Position numbers and translations under genes: made by a program. A stretch of DNA of 64,000 nucleotides from Raphanus sativus (Eukaryota > Streptophyta > Magnoliopsida > Brassicales > Brassicaceae): NCBI RefSeq assembly GCF_000801105.2, contig NC_079517.1, positions 15,190,001 through 15,254,000 of the forward strand, written 5' to 3'. Shown here piece by piece: positions 12,350 to 22,749 of this stretch (the first letter of the stretch is position 1; every line of letters starts with the position of its first letter). The notes under the pieces were generated by a model. It was not told the origin of the DNA and searched no databases. It worked only from the letters and a program-made list of their open reading frames with translations.

Positions 12350-13012
12350 GAAGACTTACATGTAAGTCTTCTGGCTGTAGAAGACTTAAGGGTAAGTCTT
12401 CTTGTCAAACTAGATGACTTACTTGTAAGTCGTCCAGTTTTATTTGTTAAAAAAAAAACTCCAAAGTCGTCTGGGATAAACGGGTTAGTTTTGTATTTGA
12501 CCGAATTGTGTCAGATATTTGACTTTTTCTAGACCGTCTCTGAGAAAACAGAAAAATCAATATTTTATTATTTCTAGACGACTTACAAGTAAGTCTTCTC
12601 AGGTTAGTTTTGCAATTGGAAAATAAAACTTAAATATTAAATTTTTCCTAGACGACTTACTTGTAAGTCGTCCAGTCAGACGACTTACTTGAAAGTCGTC
12701 CAGTGAGACGACTTAAGTTAAGTCGTCCAGAATTTTTTTTCTGAGATTCTGGTCAAACCTTACTTATCTCAGACGACTTTACAAGTAAGTCGTCCAGAAA
12801 AAAATCAAATATCTGACACAATTCGGTCAAATACAAAAAGAACCTATTTGTCCTGGACGACTTACTGGTAAGTCGTCTGGAGTTTTTTTTTAACAAACAA
12901 AATTGGACGACTTACAAGTAAGTCGTCCCATTTAAAAGTCAATTGCAAAAATGACCTCTCTAGACGACTTACTTGTAAGTCTTCTAGACGACTTACTAGT
13001 AAGTCTTCCAGA
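12350..13012. repeat. Dispersed palindromic satellite block 1
   Basis: About a dozen copies of palindromes such as GACTTACTTGTAAGTC and GACGACTTACAAGTAAGTCG are separated by 10-60 bp of AT-rich spacer. Each unit is its own reverse complement. The core is more conserved than the spacers. Confidence 0.85.
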
Positions 13013-13764
13013 CTTATGTTTAGTAAACTTTCATTTTCTCTAATAATATAAAATTTTTCTAAAACATTTTTTTATTAATTCATGTATATTAATCAATATT
13101 GGAGATACTGAATGAAATTTATAACATAATTGGTGATATATATGAGGTTACCAATATTCATGTTACTTAAAGTTTCTAGCTAATATGTTTTTAACTCATA
13201 CATGTTCTATCTTTGTTAATGTGTTTTATTTTGAATTTTTGCAGATGACACGTTAGATACATGCATTATATGGAGAATAAAAGCATTCAGATGTTGTGTA
13301 TAAAACAATACAAGTCTGAAGATTTAACAATTACAGAAGACTTACCAGTAAGTCGTCTGATAAGTTTTATACACAAAAGATTTACCAGACGACTTACTGG
13401 TAAGTCTTCTACAAAAAAAATATTTTCAACACAAACTTGTAAAAAATGTGTTATGCTTTGACTAGTTACTATTATTTTTTCCATCTCTTAAGTATTTTTG
13501 TTATAAAAACCAATGATGATTATTGTTATGAGTTGGAACAATGGTTAAAATGCTTCTTAAAATGTTGTATCAGTATGAGGCTACCAACATTCTTATTTAT
13601 TACATATATTACATATTGGGAAACATTATTAATGATTTTACAAAAATGTCACAACTAAGGGAGTACACATGTAAATCACAAAACATACCACAAACAAACT
13701 ATTATATATCATTTCTCTACAAAGACAAGCTTAGACTCCACTTAATATGGAAGAAAACTTCTTC

Positions 13765-14280
13765 AGAAGTCTTCTAGGAGGTCCAGACGACTTCCAGGAC
13801 GTCCAGAAGACTTCCAAGACGTCCAGACGACTTCCATGAGGTCTAGACGACTTCTAGGAAGTCCAGACGACTTCTAGGAAGTCCAGACGACTTCCAGGAG
13901 GTCCAGACGACTTCCAGGAGGTCCAGACGACTTAAAGGAGGTCCAGACGACTTCCAGGAGGTCCAGAAGACTTCCAGAAAGTCCAGACGACTTCCAGGAA
14001 GTCCGGACGACTTACAGGAAGTCTAGACGACTTTCAGGAGGTCCAGAAGACTTCTAGGAGATCCAGAGGACTTCCTGGAAGTCGTCTGGACTTCCTGTAA
14101 GTCGTCTGGACTTCCTGGAAGTCGTCTGGACTTTTTGGAAGTCTTCTGGACCTCCTTTAAGTCGCCTGGACCTCCTGGAAGTCGTCTGGACCTCCTGGAA
14201 GCCGTCTGGACCTCCTGGAAGTCGTCTGGACCTCCTGGAAGTCGTCTGGACCTCCTGGAAGTCGTCCCAGAAGTCTTCCA
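13765..14280. repeat. Inverted 20-bp minisatellite, large potential cruciform
   Basis: From 13780 to about 14070 a 20-bp unit (GTCCAGACGACTTCCAGGAG and variants) repeats head to tail. From about 14075 to 14275 the same unit repeats in inverted orientation (GGAAGTCGTCTGGACCTCCT). The two arms are complementary over roughly 200 bp around a centre near 14073. Long open frames across it are an artefact of a stop-free repeat and are not a gene. Confidence 0.9.
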
Positions 14281-14647
14281 GATCTGAAAAACCTGCATAT
14301 CCAGATCTGAAAAATCTGCACATCCAAAAACGTTCAAATGGCTTAAAAACATAGAAAATGAGTGGAAGATTAGATAAACATACTTATATAGAACACACAA
14401 CGTACATATCTAAGTGGAAGTTGAGAACCATCTGATTAAAAACCTGCAAAAAAAGATAGATTATTCAGAAAGACATGAGACAAAACTGAAAAATTCATAT
14501 AAAGTTTGGTGTTTTCAAGTCTAAGAGATTAGAGTGGCTTTGGAGAGTATTAGTTTGAGGAAAAAGGTAAGAACTTTATGCAACAAGAAGTTACAAAATG
14601 AAGAAAAATGAAACATAAAAATACATTTCTAAAATTAATAGATCTAC

Positions 14648-14687
14648 CTTTAAATGAGTGGAAGATGAGAATCATGTGATGAAAAAC
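14648..14687 (-). other. Exon-like 40-bp module of element A
   Basis: On the minus strand a 40-bp segment is preceded by a pyrimidine-rich tract and GCAG and followed by GTAGAT. The segment starts GTTTTTCATCACATGATTCT. A matching 40-bp segment with the same flanks is at 19588-19627 in element B, and a partial second copy lies at about 14411-14443. Upstream are TATATAAAG and ATGGCTGCAA, both also shared with element B. Conserved splice-like borders suggest a transcribed non-coding or short-peptide unit, but in A the ATG frame closes after six codons. Confidence 0.5.
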
Positions 14688-15181
14688 CTGCAAAAACAAG
14701 ATAAATTAGTGAGAAAGACATGAGACAAAAACAATCAATTGATATAAGCTTGGTGTTTATAAGTTCAAAGAGATTAGAGAGAGGTTTGAGAGTTTTAGAA
14801 TGATGAACATTACATTTTTGTTGCAGCCATTTGAGAGAGAGAATGTGTAAATTTTTCTTTATATAGGGAGACAAAAAATCCAATTAGGTTAAATATTTTA
14901 GATTCAGAAGACTTTCAAGTAAGTCTTCTGAATAGAAGACTTCCTAGACGACTTACACGACTTACTTGTAAGTCGTCCAGAAGACTTCAATATTTTTAGC
15001 GGGAAACTCAAATATTTTTAGCGGGAAACTAAATACTTTCACTCATCTACGTTGAAAACAATCACTTTTATTGTATCTTAAGTTATATCACTTATAACAT
15101 ATGTTAATTACATGATTTCAATTTTTCTTTATCAAAATATTTTTTTTTTAATTTTATAAATTATTTTTAAGATCAACTATA

Positions 15182-15330
15182 CCAGAAGACTTACTTGTAA
15201 GTCGTCCAGTCGTCTAGAAGACTTACTTGTAAGTCGTCTAGTCGTCTTGAAGACTTACTTGTAAGTCGTCTAGTCGTCTAGAAGACTTACTTGTAAGTCG
15301 TCTAGAAGACTTACTTGTAAGTCGTCCAGA
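15182..15330. repeat. Palindromic satellite block in element A, right side
   Basis: Five closely packed copies of GAAGACTTACTTGTAAGTCG are separated by 5-10 bp spacers such as TCTAGTC. Further copies occur at 14903-14985, 13335-13410 and 15708-15770. They share the core of the 12350-13012 block. Confidence 0.85.
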
Positions 15331-15941
15331 CCCTAAATTTAACCACTAAACTAAATTGACTAAAATTAACTAACTAAATAAGTTATAAAATCAAATTAAA
15401 CTTGCTTAGTGTTTATACTATACACATAAATAAACACATTTGGGTAAATTTCATATTTTTCAAAAATATTTTTATGCTTTCCAAAATCTAACCCTAAGAA
15501 CACATACAATACTACAACATATGTTGGCAAAACCTAAACTAAAGAATATCATGACTCACTACTTTCACTCATCTATGTTGAAAACAATTCACTTTTGTTA
15601 TATTTTAATTTATAACACTTTTAACATATTTTAATTACATGATTTCAATTTTTCACTTATCAAAATATTTTTTTAAAAATCTATAAATTATTTTTAAGAT
15701 TAACTATACTGGACGACTTTCAAGTAAGTAGTCTGGACGACTTACTTGAAAGTCGTCTGGCCAGAAGACTTATTGGGGTTAAACACGTAAAATAAAAACT
15801 GTTTTTTTTGTTTGGTCATAAGGAGTTGGTTGTAATTTCAATAGTCTTTTAAGTTACTTCTGCATTTGATTCAAGTTTGGGTATACTTTTACATTTGAAA
15901 TCAAGTTGTGAGTTATATTTGGCAATTTTTCCTATTTCGGG

Positions 15942-17625
15942 TGTTGTAATCGATTCTTCTAATCAGCAATAAAGAATGTTTTGAGTGAGATCATATCTTC
16001 ATATTTTACACTACTATAGATATCAAATTCTCGAACTATAACCTAACCCTAGTATACATATATAGTACAGTAAAAAGTTTATATATTTTTCCTTTTTATT
16101 TGTGTTTTTTAGAAAATTTAGAAAAGACAACTAAAATTTCTTTATATGTAAAATATATATGTTTATATTTTATAAATATTTACTTTTCTATTTGTGTGCT
16201 TTGCAAAAAGTAAAATTAAATTTAAGAGTTAATTAAAAGATTATTATTAAAAAGAAATGACAGTAAAATATATTAAATTTAATATATTCAAATTAAAAAA
16301 AATATTATCTTTTAAAAGAAGATTTTTAAGAGAATTTATATTTACATTTTTATGAATCTTACGTGTGTGTGTATATATATTAGAAGCTTATATATTTCCT
16401 TTTTATTTATATTGTTTAAGGAAATTTTTTAAAAATAATTAAAGTTCGTTTTGTTACAAAATTATATGTTTGTATTTGATAAATATTTCCCTTTCTATTT
16501 ATGTGTGTTTTCAAAAGGAAAAGTAAATTAAAAAGTGAACTAAAATCTTATTTTGAAAAAAAATACATTGTTAACTTAGTCATATATAATATTTTAAATT
16601 TATTAAAGGTATTCGTGAGAGTTAACGTGAACATGACATATATGAAAGTGACTTCTCAAATAATATTATAGAGATTCATAAATCAAATGTACTCAACATA
16701 GGCCCGAGGTTCTCGTGTGCATCATTGCATGTCTAACTGTCTAAGGCGTTCTGCAGTAATACATATTGTAAATAACCTCGTCGTGCAAGTATACATATAC
16801 ATACAATTAGCAATTCAGTGCATGATTAATTTGCAGTATATTTTGACTTCTCACAAATTATAAACGTCGAGCTGCCAAAGCCTCTATTTCACAAGTTAAT
16901 AAGTTTCTTGCTCACAACAAGATATCATCTTCCCATATTCGATGCACTGTCATAAGAAAATGAATTAGTGCATTAATTATTAGCTGGAGTGCTGGACCAT
17001 CACAACAAGCTTTCATTTCAAAATAAATGAATGTACACTAGAATTGCAGATGGTCCCGTATAAGTGAATTCTGTCTTCTAGTCACTATTACAGAAATTAT
17101 TGGCCTAAATATTGGAAGGTAGCGTTACATGAGACAAGAGGACGGCTTAGACGAGATTGAGAAACCTAAGCGTATGGTGCTCATTAATACGTCAATATCC
17201 CATAGGATGGTGTGGGCGTAATTTGTTAGTTAGAATTGGGCAGCAACAACAGGAAAAACGTGCGCGCTCTCCTTCTCACTTCCCTAGAAAACAAAGAAGT
17301 AACGTATCAATCTTTGCGTTTTATGTTAACCAGAAGACAGATTTTATGCTCTAGTTAGGTTATCTGAAAAATGTTCATGATTCCAGATCAACCACACAAT
17401 AAGCTGGTACGAATAATTCTAATAATCATGTCCAAGTTCGCGGTGTTTGCGTGTAACTAACTTCGCGCTAAATAAAAAACCACCAAAAAAAAAGAAACCA
17501 ACTTCACACTGCGCACCCATTATTCATATATCTTGGACTCTCAATTTGTCTTGAAATTACCATTATTTATGAATATGACTCTATATACTTCGTCATATCT
17601 GGTAGCAATATAATATGGTGGTTAT
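15942..17625. other. Intergenic DNA, no gene recognised
   Basis: Up to about 16680 the sequence is AT-rich with two related stretches (TATATATTTCCTTTTTATTT near 16380 and a variant at 16080), probably decayed transposon sequence. From 16690 to 17520 the composition is more gene-like, but no ORF of convincing length, splice pattern or known domain was seen. Confidence 0.5.
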
Positions 17626-17665
17626 AACTATGTATATATCAGTGACAAAAAAACTATGTATATAT
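17626..17665 (+). mobile_element. Micro-retroinsertion with 14-bp target duplication
   Basis: AACTATGTATATAT is present at 17626-17639 and 17652-17665, separated only by CAGTGACAAAAA. The inserted tail resembles the LINE tail GATGACAAAAA at 11700. It is probably an extreme 5' truncation, although the target is low-complexity TA sequence. Confidence 0.5.
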
Positions 17666-17693
17666 ATATATATATATATATGCGTTAACGCAT

Positions 17694-18362
17694 ATAAATT
17701 CGCTGGAAGTTGAACCTAGGGATACACTTAAATTCGCTGTTATAGAATCTATACTTTGATGTTGCTCAAAAAAAAAAAAAAAAAAAAAAAGAATCTATAC
17801 TTTGAATGGAGGCACAAATTGCAATTCTAACAAAGACGGCTCTGCATAATATAAATACCACCCTAGTGCAAAATCACGGACGATGGTGTTTTACAGATGG
17901 CTCATGGAAAGATAGAGCTTTTTTTCGGGATAAGGTTGGTATACTACTTTACTAGATTTTGATGATCTAATGGGGACAATGAATGTTAGGCCAGTATTTT
18001 TCCTCTTCACGCAGAGGTAGAAGCACTAGTGTAAACAATAGAATGCATGAAGAATTTACGTCAATTTCAGATTACGTTTGCAACGGATTGTTCATAATTG
18101 GTGAAAATAGTTTCGGAACCAGAAAAATGACCAGTTTTTGCAAGTTATTTGGAAGATATCAAGACCCTTAAAGAGAGCTTCTTAAACTCAGAGATCGTTC
18201 ATGTACCACAGACAAAAAAAACTTAAAAACTGATAGTCTAGCACGTAGTGTGAGGAATCAACCATCATTTATCGTTCATATGGACGCAGATCTAACAGTT
18301 TGGTTCACAAAATCAGTTTGAGTCTATTATTTCGCTGATGACAAACAATATATATATATAAA
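17694..18362 (+). pseudogene. Short 5'-truncated LINE copy (RNase H remnant)
   Basis: The segment matches the 3' part of the LINE at 9487-11712. It covers the linker before RNase H (near 17694-17830), then RNase H with FTDGSW at about 17890 and VWFTKS-stop at about 18300-18321. Several frameshifts and stops disrupt it. It is flanked by TATATGCGTTAACGCAT (17677-17693) and a one-mismatch copy (18363-18379), indicating its own retrotransposition event. It is older than the 9.5-kb copy and carries a nested micro-insertion at 17745-17805. Confidence 0.82.
17745..17805 (+). mobile_element. Micro-retroinsertion nested in the LINE fragment
   Basis: GAATCTATACTTTGA occurs at 17745-17759 and 17791-17805. 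Between the copies are TGTTGCTC and 23 A residues. The duplicated 15 bp correspond to LINE sequence (GAATCAAGACTTTGG at about 11160), so the insertion landed inside the LINE copy. The same tail GTTGCTC plus poly(A) is found on the minus strand at 38205-38222. Confidence 0.8.
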
Positions 18363-18685
18363 TATATGCGTTAAAGCATTACCAAGATTCCTAAAAGAAT
18401 ATTTTCCTAGAAATATTTCAATAACAGTTAACAAATTTAGATATAATGCTATTGTTTAATGGTCTATATAATTGTTTTGTTTTAGTAAACCACCAAAAGA
18501 TATATATTTGTAATGGTTTGTGGTGGTTTGGTCGTTGCTATACCATGCAGATTAAATTATCTTATAGTCATATTTGGTGATTAAGTTTTCACATTGATAC
18601 GATTTGTGTTACGTTTTCATCATATATTCTACATTTTAATTTATTAATGTTTATCTACTTTTCTATAAAAAAAATATTTTAATAA

Positions 18686-21600
18686 AGAGTAATCTACCAA
18701 AATCACCTAATCTTGGTTTCAAATGTAAAAATATATCTAACTTCAATCAAATGTAAAATTAACCCAAAATACTAGTGAAATTATAATTATTTTCTAAAAA
18801 ACAAACAGAAAATCAATATGCATTTTTATGAATATAACCACGGGAAGTGTTTGGTGGGAAGAAAATCTTCCCATATAGTAAATCTTAAAATAATTTATAC
18901 ATTTTACAAAAATATTTTTAATGACAAAAATTAAAATCATGTAACTATAAATATTTTAAATGATATAAATTAATATCTAGTAAAATTAAATTATTTTTAA
19001 CATAGGTGGGTGAATGTAAATGGAGTTATAATATTCTTTAACTGCTTTAGAGTTTGATAACATATGTTATAGTATGGTTTTTTTTAGATTTAGATTTTGG
19101 AATATTAATTTGTTTTTGAAAAATTAAATTTGACATATATATGTTTAGTTTTGTGTATATCAATTATTTTAAAAGTTGATTTTAAATATAATGAATTGTT
19201 TCTTTAGGTTTAGTTAGTTATTTGAATTTAAGATTTAGATGACTTAAGTTTTCTAACAAATAATGCACTTGAAGACTTCTCTGAAAATCTGAGAAAATCT
19301 TATAGGCGAATAGTAAATTTAAGGTTCAGTAGACTATTATAAGACTTTTTTGAAAGTTTTTTCAATCGAAAATATTTAATCTAATTGGAATTTGTGTTTT
19401 CTATATAAAGAAAATTTATACATCCTTTATCTAATTCTAAAATGGCTGCAAAAAAATGTATTGTTTCTCTCACTCTGGAACTTTTCAACCTCTCTCTAAT
19501 CTCTTTGAACTTAAAAACACCAAACTTAATGTCAATTTCTCATTTTTTGTCTCATGTCATTCTCAATAATTTATTTTGTCTTTACAGGTTTTTGATTACA
19601 TGGTTCTTATCTTCCACTATTTTAAAGGTAGATCTATAAATTTTTGATATGTATTTTTGTGTGTGTTGTTCTAAACAATTACATGTTCATTCTAATGTGA
19701 CTATTTTATTTATTATTTAAGTATAAAAATTATTTTGAAGTTTTTCTCTGTTTTGAAGTCATTTGAACATTTTTGGATATGCATGTTTTTTATATCTGAG
19801 TCAAAGTTTGAAAGACTTTCGTGAAGTCTTCTTAGAAGTCTTATAACATATAATGCACTAAAATACTTTTTGGAAGTCTTCTGTCGGAGTTTTCTCCTAT
19901 ATCTCCTCTTTTATAATCGATCTGATCAGTGTTTTGGTAAGTCTCTATATATGCTTAGGTAATCTCTTGTTTCTTAAAACTCTTATATGTTTCCCAGCTA
20001 TGTCCCAAATCTTTGATTTAGTTTCAGATCTGGAACTGTAAAGTGGAGGACCCTGTCCGAGCTGGAGAAAGAGGTCTCAAAGTTTACTGCCGGAGGTGTC
20101 AATGTGGGAGAGGAGATCTTGTAGGTTGAAGCCAATAGTGGAATCAAACAGATCTGAGTGTTTTTAGCAAGTTTCCATATCTGAATTTTCTTCATCTAGT
20201 AACTCATCTTGTTGCTTAAACCTCTTATTTTTTTCTTCATCTAAGTAAACAGATCTGAGTGTGTTGAAATTGATGAAAGTTTGAGGTTTCACGTTTTTTC
20301 AAGATTTCATGGAATACTTGCCGGAAGACTTTCAAGAAGACTTCATGCGTGCGAAGTCTTCTTGGAAGTCTTCCAGGTTGTCTTCAAAAACCTAGAACAT
20401 GAATATGGAGGACTATCAAAGTTTATGATTTCTATCTTATGTTGTTTGTGTTACAGCTTTTCGAGATGAGTGTCATTCTCAATGCTTAAACAACATATGC
20501 TCACAGTTTGTCGAAGTGCTACAAAGGGATGATGATGTCAAGTGGAGTCCAAACTTATCTATGTGGATTAATGATCTCTAACTTCATTTGTAATAGTTTT
20601 GTTTAAGGTATGTTTTGTGTTTTGTATGTATACTCTTTTAATTGTGGATTTTTTTTTATAAAAAAATTGAAGAGATGTTAATGCAAACATCTGTAAATAT
20701 GTTCATGTCTACAATACTATTTTACTAAAAGTACTTGACACTATTGAATTTATTGATACTACTTCAATAGCAAAAAAAAACACAAAAGTTAAATCAAATT
20801 TACTAAAACTAAGGGATAAGACTTCTCGAGAAAACTTAATCAAATTCACAAAAGATAAGACATTACATAAGTTAAAACATATAAAACTTTCATTAGAAGT
20901 CTTCAGAAGACTTCACAGAAGACTTAAATTAGCATAAATTAAAATATGAGCGGAAAATCTAAGCAACAAAATTAAAACTTAAACGGAAAATTTAAATTTT
21001 AAGTGAAATTTAAAATTTTGAATCTCATAAAAAGTTAAAAAGTATATCTTGTGATCTAAGGAGACACATTAAACCACATGACTAGATATTCTTGAAGTTA
21101 CTTAACACTTTTGAGAGTTAAAAAAAAAATATATATATATATATATAATTTACTTAACACTCTTGAAAATATTTTTTTTACAAAACCTAATGCAGAATAT
21201 TTCCTCATAGTCTTCTATCATTAGCTATAAACATTGATAAATATTAATGTTGGTAAACTCATAATTATTACCGATTAAATTATGAATTTCATTCATGAGC
21301 CTCAATATTGACTTATATATATGAATTACCAAGAAATTATTAAAGAGTCATTTTAATTTTAGAAAAAAATGAAAATTTATTAAACATTGACCTAGAAAAC
21401 CTTTTGAGCAGTTTCTCAAAGAAGAAGTCTTCATGAAGAAGACTTTTAGAAAGTCTACCATTTAAGTCATTTTTGCAATTGTAAATTTACAAATGAAAAT
21501 TTCCAGAGAAGTACACTTTACAGCAAACTTCTTAAGAAGACTTCATTTGTATATATTGGCTTACTTTTGTTTTTGAAAAATTCGAGAATATACCAGAGAG

Positions 21601-22745
21601 TATTTCCCTAAAAGTTTTCTCAGATAAACATGCTAGTTTTACAATTGATCAAAGTTTTGATGATATTTGACTTTTTCTTAGAAGACTTCTTAGAGTCTTC
21701 CTCAAGAAAACTTCCAAAAATTCTTTTATACTCACATGAAGTTTTTCATTGTCGGTGAAATTTTGATAGATTACTTTTGCAATTGACCTTATTTTATTTT
21801 TCAGAGAAGCTTGTGTAGAAGTCTTCCGTCGAAACACTTCCACAAAAGTTTTTTTTTATAACCAAAGGGTTGACCAAAATATCAGAATAAAAATCTGGAA
21901 GCCTTCTAATTAAAATTATTTCTTATTCTAATTTTCAATTGCAAAAGTAACCTACGCAGACTTCCGCTAATAGTGAAAAGATTTCATGTGACAATTGAGA
22001 AGACTTCCTAGTAGTTTTCTGGCAAAAGATTTTTCGGAAAGTCTTCTATAGAAAGTCAAATTTTTAGACACAATTCAGTCGATTGCGAAGCTAACATGTT
22101 TATCTGATAAGTCTTCTAGAGAATCCTACTCATTTTTTGTTCAACAAAGAAATGTTGGAAGACCTCGAGAGAAATCTTCTTTAAAAATACACAAATGGTC
22201 AACTACAAAACTAACATATTCATTAACCAAAGACTTCCACAAAAGTCTTTTTTTCGAAATAGATCTGAGTTTTTTTACAAAGATCATTATTTGATCCGGG
22301 GAGGTTAATGTTTAGGTTCTCCAAGTGCATATAATTTCTTAACGAAAGTTACCTACCCGTTCTTGACCAAAACCATGAACTTGAGTAAATCTAATAAGTT
22401 TATAAATTTTGAAATAAAAATTTTGGGATTATGGAATGAAATAAGAGAGGAAGTGAAATGGAAATTGTTTGTGTATGTAAGAAATTTAGATATGAAAATG
22501 TAGATGTTGATTTTAGGTGTATTTAGAGCTTAAAATTAGTTGTTCGTCGTTGTTGATGTATTGATTAAAGTGAAATTTTCGTAAATAAAAGAGAAATATG
22601 AGAATAATTGAGTAAAACATGTGATTTCAAAAAAAAAATAGTAACATTTTCGTGAATAATCCAAATTTTTGGGTTAATATGACAAATGAAAATTCTAAAA
22701 TAATCATGATTAGTTTTGCATTTAACTTTTTGTTTTGAGTCATTT
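18686..22745 (+). mobile_element. 4-kb MULE-like element B, relative of element A in opposite orientation
   Basis: The left end (18695-18790) matches the reverse complement of element A's right end over about 90 bp (shared TTTCAAATGTAAAA and ATCAAATG words). The right end (about 22700-22745) matches the reverse complement of A's left end (GATTAGTTTTGCATTTAAC against GACTAGTTTTGTATTTGAC). Inside are a TATA box (19402-19409), ATGGCTGCAA at 19442, the 40-bp exon-like module (19588-19627) and scattered GAAGACTT/AAGTCTTC palindromes, for example 20320-20395. I could not fix a target duplication. It is more decayed than A. Confidence 0.6.
19588..19627 (+). other. Exon-like 40-bp module of element B
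   Basis: The segment begins GTTTTTGATTACATGGTTCT, lies between TTTACAG and GTAGAT, and has the same length and flanks as 14648-14687 in element A. The 65-codon frame from the ATG at 19442 reads through it without splicing. That frame is not preserved in A, so coding potential is doubtful while the splice-like borders are conserved. Confidence 0.5.
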
Positions 22746-22749
22746 TTGA

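Larger units (their letters stand above)
11830..15932 (-). mobile_element. 4.1-kb MULE-like element A with palindromic GACGACTT satellites
   Basis: The element is flanked by a 9-bp duplication TATTTCGGG (11821-11829 and 15933-15941). Its ends are weakly inverted: left GCAAAATTGACTCAAAACTC, right complement GCCAAATATAACTCACAACT. It contains at least six blocks of the palindromic unit GACGACTTACNNGTAAGTCGTC. On the minus strand there is a TATA box (14857-14865), an ATG (14828-14830) and a 40-bp exon-like segment (14648-14687). Both ends and the internal module are shared with the element at 18686-22745, which lies in the other orientation. No transposase was found. The family assignment rests on the 9-bp duplication and is inference. 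Confidence 0.65.

Noticed and set aside
14023..14400. 125-residue minus-strand protein with SRRLPGGPDDFQEVQ-type repeats
   Set aside because: The frame exists because the 20-bp minisatellite lacks stops in several frames; there is no promoter or homology support.
12350..15330. Regularly spaced palindromic repeats resembling a CRISPR array
   Set aside because: This is plant nuclear DNA. Spacers are irregular and AT-rich, there are no cas genes, and the blocks sit inside a bounded transposon-like element.
17820..18321. Independent RNase H host gene
   Set aside because: It carries multiple frameshifts and stops, and the target duplication shows it is a truncated LINE copy.
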